Origin: Ifrita kowaldi
Lineage: Eukaryota > Chordata > Aves > Passeriformes > Cinclosomatidae
NCBI GenBank assembly: GCA_013398055.1
Contig: VZRS01009654.1
Coordinates: 749,155-813,154, forward strand
Length of the DNA stretch: 64,000 nucleotides
Direction of reading: 5' to 3'
Shown here one piece after another: positions 48,696 to 64,000 of this stretch. The notes under the pieces are model-generated. The model had not been told where the DNA came from. It was given only the letters and a program-made list of their open reading frames with translations, and did not search any database. The number at the start of each line of letters is the position of its first letter. Position 1 is the first letter of the stretch. The translations under genes were made by a program, and so were the position numbers.

Positions 48696-51600
48696 AGAAA
48701 TGTGAGAACAGAACACAGCTAGCTGTGGTTAAAAAAGAACATGTGGGTAGCGGTAGCTGGTGCAAGTATGTCTTACAACTTGGAATACAGTGTTTAGTTG
48801 TAAGGCTGCTTTACTTTATTTGATTAGACAGTCCAGGACCCTCAAAATGGCAACGCTGTGACTTTTTGTGCAAATTCTGTGTAGGTGGCAGAGCTGGACT
48901 ATTACAGGAGCAGCAGTAGAGTCTCTGTGTGACTGTGTGCTTGAACTGCTGTGTTAAGAAGCTCAGAAGCAGAAAAAAGCTCCTTAGGTGGCAGCCTTGG
49001 AATGGTATGGTTGTAATAGGGATTGGAGTTACTGGCAATAATGAAGATAAGTCATACTAGAAGCCCAATTAAAGCTTTTTCGGTTTTATCCTGCTTCTCT
49101 TCATCCTCTGGGATCGTGTCAGCGGGGAAGAATGTGGCTCTGTGTCTGGAACACAGCTCTGGCTGCTCCGATAGTGCCTGAGCCAGGTTGGAGTCCTGCT
49201 TTCCCTTTCTTGGTTGTGGACACTCTGCATGGGTGGTAAAAGGCATGAAATATGTCATCAGGAGAATCTGCAGCATTGCCTCTCGTGTGTGGGTAGTGTT
49301 TCTAGAAGCTATCACGTGCAAAATCAACTTTAGTAATAACACTGTGTTTTAGTTCCCTCATTATTTTGCTTGCACAAAAAGATTGGTCTCTCAGAAGCAC
49401 ATCTGAAAGCCCACTGGGAACTGTTAGTGTCCTGACTGCACATCTACAAATGTAAATAAACACTTATCTGGAATCAGAATACTTAAAACCCACAATCTGT
49501 TTATTGCCGGGGTAAATTAACTGCTTTCTCACTTCCCCGAAGAAGAAATTTTATTTTCTCTCACCCAGAAAGCAGAATGCTGTAGCTCAGCACCACAGAT
49601 TAAAAGTTATGTCCTATTCATTAAAGAGAGAAATTCTTCATTAAAGTGATGGTGGTGATGATGGTGTTTGAATGTGCCTAATAACAAAAGTATAAAATGC
49701 TTTCTTAACTCTGCAGATTAAAGTAGTCCTTATTTTTAGGCAAATCTGTACAATGAAAGCCACAGGGTCATACAAAAAAGCCACAGCAGCAATTAAGAAA
49801 CTAGGGGATGGTGTGGGAAAAGGTTTTAACTAGTTGTAGGATGACTGCAGCACTCAGACTGGAAGGTGACAGAGCTGGGCCCAGTTCATTGCTCCATTGT
49901 GAACCTTCCTGAGGACCCCAGGCAAGTCACCTCTGGTTGGAGACAATAACCACTCAGTTGCCTTCTCTGCAGTACCTGAGAGGTGCCAGCCATCCAGAAA
50001 GAATCCAATCAAAGACCTAAAGCTAGGTCTTGTACAGGACATTTGGGGACCAACAATGCTAGCAAATGAGTGAGGTGCTGCTAGGAAGCACCAGTGAGAG
50101 GTGTAGGTGTGAACATCCTGCCCCTGCTCAACACAAATGCACCTGCCTGCAGCTGGGAAAACAGAACCTTCTTCCACCCAGGATCCAAAGGATAATCTTA
50201 TCTCCAAGAAGAGTGCCAACTTCTGTTTGTAATGAGGACTAACCAGGGCTTGTTCTTTCCTTTGGCTGCCAAGACATACGTTCAGATCAACAGCTACGTT
50301 TTGTAAAATGACTTATCATTTAAAATACCCATTACTCTGGAAGCTCAGGTTTGCTGCCTTCCTCAGATTGAAGATTCAGTCTCCAACTCACCAGAGTGTC
50401 TTAACCACAGTGTGAGCCTGTGGTGGTGGAAGAGGGAGGCTCCTCTCATTCAAATTCTGCCACTATGGAGCAGACAGCTGAGGGAGAGCAAGTGTAAGGA
50501 GAGGCCTAGTGGTTGGGGTGCTGAGAGAGGCATGCTGGGGCCTGTTTCCCATCCTAAGAGTCTTTATCCTGTGACTGTTTAATAGAAAATACCTAAAATA
50601 CCTCTGTCAAGGAGGGACAGAAATGCAGCATTCTTTCTGCAAACCCATTGCCTAAACCATGAGGATATGGGCTCATGTTTTCTCTCCAATTGCTTGAGTG
50701 CTTAATTATTTTAGAGAGAGAGAGTGAGGGCTGAGGAGATGCTCCCTGGCCCAGCCTGTTAGGTTTCCTGCTGGTTAAGGTGTAGGGCTAGGAGGTGCGC
50801 ATCCTGAGGAGGGATGAAGCGTTGAGCTTGCGTTACTCTCCTCATGTGAAGGTATTTTAGGCAATTAGGCTTCTATGGAGCAAATGGGTAGCAAACCCAC
50901 CTTGAAACTTTGCAAAGGAAGCAGCCAGTCTTGCTGGTTTGTACAGCTCTTTTTACATGGGGTGAGATTTGTGGCCCCTGGTGATGTAGGATGTTTGCAA
51001 GGGGGGTGCTTGGGCCATGAAGGGGACTGTCCCACAGGCCCAGGTGTCCAGTAGTTTCAATCTCCCACTCCAGATATGCCCCAAAGCAGAAACAGAGGTG
51101 CACAGAGGTTTAGATGCAACAGGGAAAAGCCTAGTGAGCAATACCTCCAGACTTGAGCACCAGCTGAACAGAGACTGTTTGGATTGCAATTGTAAATAAA
51201 GGCTTCGTATGTCTACCTTCTAGTGACATCTAGCTCTTTTTCCCCCATGTGCCTTCTACATCTGCTCAGTGGGAGTAACACTACATGTTTCCTGCGGCAG
51301 TAATGAGAGGTCGTGCTTTTGCAGACAGCCTGAGGGTCCATGTCACTGAGGCATGATGATAACTAGAGGTTATCAATATTTTGCCTGAATGTCAGCTAGG
51401 CCACCAGGATGTGAACTACTCACTAACAGAAAGGGAGTGTAAAGAGACTTGCTGAGAAGAGGTAAGACAGTGACAGGAGGTAGTGCAGTTTCTGCCAACA
51501 TATTTTCGTACGTGTATATCCCAGAAGTCAAAGCAGAGAACAAAACTGAGACCCTATTTCCTGGCTGTTGCATGGTATTCAAAGATGGGAAGAATCTATT

Positions 51601-54600
51601 TCAATATCTTATTGGTGAGATCTAGTCTATAGTAGCTCTGAGCCCTCAGAATATAGAAAAGATTATTTTTGTCCTTTTATTTTCAGTGGGTTTAAATTGC
51701 TGAGATTTAAATCTATCTGAAATAGCCTTAGAGCATCCCTCCCTGTACAAGGTGCAATCATCCAACTTTATCCTTAGCAATGCCTGACTTCTCTAGAGAC
51801 TGCAGCACTTAGCACATTTTCTCAGTGCCTGCTGGGGAATGTTCTGATTACCTGTTTGCATCAGGATATGCCCTAGACTTTGTTAATCTATGTTTACTAT
51901 GCTAAGACTTTCGCAGCAGCTCAGTGCTAATGCAACGGATTTTAAGGGTTTGCACAGTAGCAACTCTTTCAGTAGCTAGAGTCACCTCAAGGGTTTAATT
52001 AATTCAACAGGATTAAGGTTTTTTCATACTTGGCTACCACAGGGATGGAAAAAGTCTGTCCTACCTCAGTATCTGTAGTGCAAGTAATGTTGTACAAATA
52101 ATCTTCTTGTTATGGTATGAAAATTATACCTACATTCTGTTTTCTTAATGAAGTCATTTTAGTTCAAGTCGTTCCTTTTCATAGCCATTACAAACCCCCA
52201 ACCTCTCTATTCCTCACCTTCTCCTTTATTTCTCTGATAAGACCACTCAGATTTGTCTGGATGGAAGCTCCATGGATATATGAATACTTCTTCGAAACCA
52301 AGCTCATTCTAGGTTGCAGACCAGCTTCCTTTAATTGTCTTCTGGCTCTGCTCCTGCACTCTGCTCCAAACCAGATGCTGGCAGCACTGACGACATGCAA
52401 CAGTCACAAGATGGATTTGAGAGGCTTTGGGAAATGTGGTTGACATTCTGGCAGGCAAGACAAGACCCACGTTGTTTGAGCACTGAAGTGTTTTCCGCCC
52501 CTGTATTGTCCGACAGTCAGGCTGAATAAGGCAGGTCATTGAGATCTCAGCAGCCAAACAAATCAACGGTCATGAAAGGACTTTCTTGGTTAATTTCTTC
52601 AAAAAGTATTATTTCAATTTCCATACCTGAAATAGTGAGTATGGGAGACTGACAGAAATGGTTTACCCCTGAATGGAAGGAGTGAGCTTGAAGTGGATTG
52701 TCCACTTTTTCTGTTCCTGGCAGATGAAGGGGCAATCACTGAGCTGCAAACAGCTGCTTCCAGAGATGAACTTCATCGAGGCTGATGCCAGGACTTTGCT
52801 AAAGAATGGCATGTTAGCTGCAAAACCATGAGGCTGATACCAAAAGCTGTTTTCACATTTCAGCATACTAACTGCCCCAGACTGTTAGGCCACACAATTG
52901 CAAGATAAATCTCGTGCTGCAAATTAGGACGGCCAATGTCTTGCAGCATCCTAGCGCTTCTCCGTGTGTGAGGTGGGAACAGGGAGGCTTTATCTACAGC
53001 CCAGAGGGAAAGACCACACCACATAAGCTCTAGCCAGTTTGTCAGAGGCCATGCCACCCAAGAAGAAACATGCCAGTACATTTTAGGCACCCCTATTGCC
53101 AGTATTTTAAACTCTATTCAAGTACTCAGAAGCACAGGCAAGGGCCTTCTGTTGCTGTTGACATCTCAACTTCACCAAAGCAGTGCTGGGGTGCCAACTT
53201 TCGCAAGGCTGGAGCCCACACATTGCCACCAATCTGTGAGCCACCTGCTTTCTGTCATAAAACTAGGAATACTTACACCTAGCTGAGGTTTTGTGTGAAA
53301 CCTGGTCACACATTGCAATGCTGCCACAGCTCAGTAAAGATTTTTATGAAGATTTCTGGAATCTCCAAGCATGGACTTGCAGAGTGCTGTCACCATGATC
53401 ATTCAACATAATTTGGTTTCATTCTCAGAGTGGTAGCAGACCTGGGCCCAAAGCAATGGCCCAAGGTGCAGCTAGTCTTTTCCCACCCCTTTTTCAAAAT
53501 AACATGAATCTTTTCTCCAGACAGTGGTCATTTAATAGCCCAAAAGATACTGCCATTCTCCCCCACCCCAGTTTTCTTGTTTAAATAAATAAAAAAATAT
53601 TAAAATATCATTGCATCTTCTGGGAGTGAGAGTACAACCTACAGAGATCTCAGAGTTTTTGACAGTGCAAATGTCCTTTCTCAGGTGCAGCAAACCAAGG
53701 ACAGGGCAGCTACTGTGGAAGAGGAAAGAGGGTTACCAAAGCAAGGGCAATGGATATTCAGAGGCAGACTTCAATAACGATTATCTGCTCAGGCCTCTAG
53801 TCATCCTCTCTGCTGCTTTAGCTTTCAAACAGATAACCTATGCTATGTACTTCAAAACATGGCAATGAAAATCAGCATACCATACCTTTGAGGAGGACAG
53901 TCCCATTTGCAGCAACACACTAGTGACATAGCTGAAAATGAGCTTGCAAGTGGATTAAATACTGATGTGGCTCCAAGTCCTACATTACTGACACTTCATA
54001 TCAACCCCTCCAGGCTTCTCAGTATCATGTGTTTCAACACAGGAAACTCTGCTTCAGCTCAATTCCAGCCCTCATTAACAACACAATTACAGCTAAGTTA
54101 CACAAACTGTCACCTTTGAAGACAAAGTGTGGTGAGTGCAGCCTGGCCATGTCCATGTAGGAAGCTAAATGGTATTTATTTGCATGCTCTCTGTAAACTC
54201 ATTATTCAGCCGACAGGAGATGCAGGTCTTGGTGTCTCCTGCAAAGAAGTGTGGTAGCAGACATTAGCATCCCCTCTCCAAATACAGCAGGCAGATACTG
54301 TCACACTGGCACACATCACAACATGCTGCTGTGATTTTTACTGTGTCCTGCTGAAGGTCAGGAATAAATCAGAAAGCTATGTTGAACCACAACCCACCAT
54401 GTACAGTACCTTCCTCAGGAATCAGCTCTGCCCTAGGGAAGAGTGCACGATGTTACCAAGGAGCTCCTTGTGAATCTGTCCACAAATTCACCGTTCCTGC
54501 AGTCGTTCCTTCAAAATAAAATCTGCCTTTGGGACTAGAGACAGAGGTATGTGCTTACACCTATAAAACACTTACTTAAAACATGTCACGAAGCAGTAAC

Positions 54601-55280
54601 GTTATTTTGCTCCTAACCCCATGTTTCCTAAAGTTGTGGGAGGGCAGGAAATGCACCTGTAATATGAGATGGCTGGAAGGGATTAACTGCTTCCCTTTGC
54701 TAATTTCTAGACACGTGTTTGTGTGTTACTTTATGACTCAATAAAAGTCCCAAAGGAGTTGTCCTGAAGGCTGGTTTCTTTTGTATGTTTAATGGAAAGG
54801 TGACCTCTGGAGGAATCTATGATGTCAGAAGATGTAGTATCAAAATTAGTCAGATACTCAATGCTGAACATGGAACAGTGCATGGATGTTTCATGGATGG
54901 TTTAAGATCTGGTGGTCTTTTGTACAGCTCTACTAACTAATTATTCTGTGCTAGTTTTTAAGGAATAACAAGAATACTGCTTCTAAAGATAGGGGTGTAT
55001 TGAGGTTTTAAAGTGGTCATAAGGCTGTGAAAATTTCAACATTATTCAGCAAGAATGAAAAGGCTAGGGGGCTGAGAATGTACCATTAAATGTACTGTAA
55101 TTTCAATTAAAAACATAATTTTGGGTTCTCCTTATGTTTAAATAGGATTAAACAATTTTACTATACAAATGAATAAAGTCTAGAGTTGTTATCACAAGAA
55201 GTTTTTAATATGGTTTGTGACAAGCAATATCAAAGTTATCAACTCTCAAGCTTCATGTTCTGAAACCAGACAACTCTCAG
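48696..55280. other. Intergenic DNA between ACTN1 and the SRSF5-like gene
   Basis: About 6.6 kb with no supportable coding exon. It contains small simple repeats (GATGGTGGTGATGATGG near 49,646, an AG run near 50,712). The two flanking genes are in the same orientation, so this is the 3' flank of ACTN1 and the distal 5' flank of the SRSF5-like gene. The rightmost kilobase may include longer ACTN1 3' UTR; a minus-strand AATAAA lies at 54,175-54,180. Confidence 0.5.
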
Positions 55281-55289
55281 CAACAAAAA

Positions 55290-55921
55290 AAGTTGTGCAC
55301 TGATAAACATAGGAGGCGTATTGTATTTTTTAATTAAATATGAAAACATGAGCTGTGTACATTATTTTTTCCCTAGAAAACACAGCAATTTCAAAAGTTT
55401 ATCATAAAATATTTTCATGAAATGAGTGAACCAGCAAACACATGCACTTGTGTGCCTTCCCCCCTCCCAAGATAAACGTGATAAGAGAGACATACGCAAA
55501 TGTAATAGTTAACAGAACAAGTGGAGTTTTGTCATAGTTTGGTTCTTTTTGGAAAGGATGGAATGTAACATTGTGCTTGACTTTCTATGTCACAACAAAA
55601 AATATTTGGTGCAATATTTTAACATTTTCTTTTTAAGTTTCAATCTGGTGGAGAAAAATACCTTTTTCTATAATAAAATATGTCTGTTCTTTTTAAAACG
55701 TAACTTTTTTTGCACAAAATAATTTTGTAAACTGTTATTTCAAGGGCAAGGTAGGCGGTGCCATGTCAATGTCCTCCCCCCCCACTTAAAAATGTGATCT
55801 GTTATCTGAAGCAAAACAGGAAAACACAAAAAAGAGCGGAGCAGAGGTTGCTTTGCAAAGAGAAAATAGGGCGTGTTGGACGGGGGAGAGGGGAGGGAGC
55901 GTGTGGTGGGACAGAAAAAAG
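55290..55921 (-). other. ACTN1: ACTN1 3' UTR (approximate)
   Basis: AT-rich sequence follows the ACTN1 stop. A minus-strand ATTAAA at 55,329-55,334, with a T/GT-rich track near 55,280-55,295, is a possible poly(A) site. A further ATTAAA lies at 55,204-55,209 and an AATAAA at 54,175-54,180. I cannot determine the true end. Confidence 0.4.
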
Positions 55922-63979
<8,058 letters not shown>

Positions 63980-64000
63980 CTACAACGACGAGCAAGTGTG

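Overview
This is vertebrate nuclear DNA, almost certainly from a bird. Long stretches have no ORF of consequence, the genes are split by GT-AG introns, and the recognisable interspersed repeats are CR1 LINE fragments of avian/sauropsid type (about 12.0-12.8, 30.7, 43.2-43.9, 47.35-47.5 and 48.15-48.7 kb). I cannot name the species. Both identifiable genes lie on the minus strand and read right to left. I assembled them by hand from splice sites and protein matches.

Layout. 1-1.3 kb: a GC/CpG-rich segment that looks like the edge of a promoter; human 14q24 synteny suggests ZFP36L1 lies beyond the left edge, but this is not proven here. 1.3-31 kb: intergenic DNA with one CR1 element, a dispersed 62-bp repeat pair, a 793-base assembly gap at 25,087-25,879 with CpG-rich flanks, and two strong CTCF-type motifs in divergent orientation (26,005 and 28,742). 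31.1-47.3 kb: a complete SR-family splicing factor gene with seven coding exons and 277 codons of product, closest to SRSF5, from a CpG-island promoter at about 47.3 kb to an AATAAA signal at 31,120-31,125. 47.5-55.3 kb: intergenic, with CR1 remnants. 55.3-64 kb: the 3' end of ACTN1 (alpha-actinin-1), seven coding exons including both alternative EF-hand exons; the gene continues off the right edge.

The two genes are not a pathway unit. The most instructive parts are regulatory. The ACTN1 smooth-muscle (81 nt) and non-muscle (66 nt) exons are each preceded by exceptionally long AG-free polypyrimidine zones, with a candidate branch point only about 52 nt from the upstream exon's donor; this is the architecture expected of sterically enforced mutually exclusive splicing. 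The SR gene has a candidate poison exon at 35,402-35,652 with an immediate in-frame stop. It also sits next to ACTN1, whereas human SRSF5 lies several genes away, which suggests a second SRSF5-type paralogue. Its CpG-island promoter carries a ZNF143/SBS-like element and, on the divergent side, a small Kozak-context ORF that runs into a CR1 fragment.
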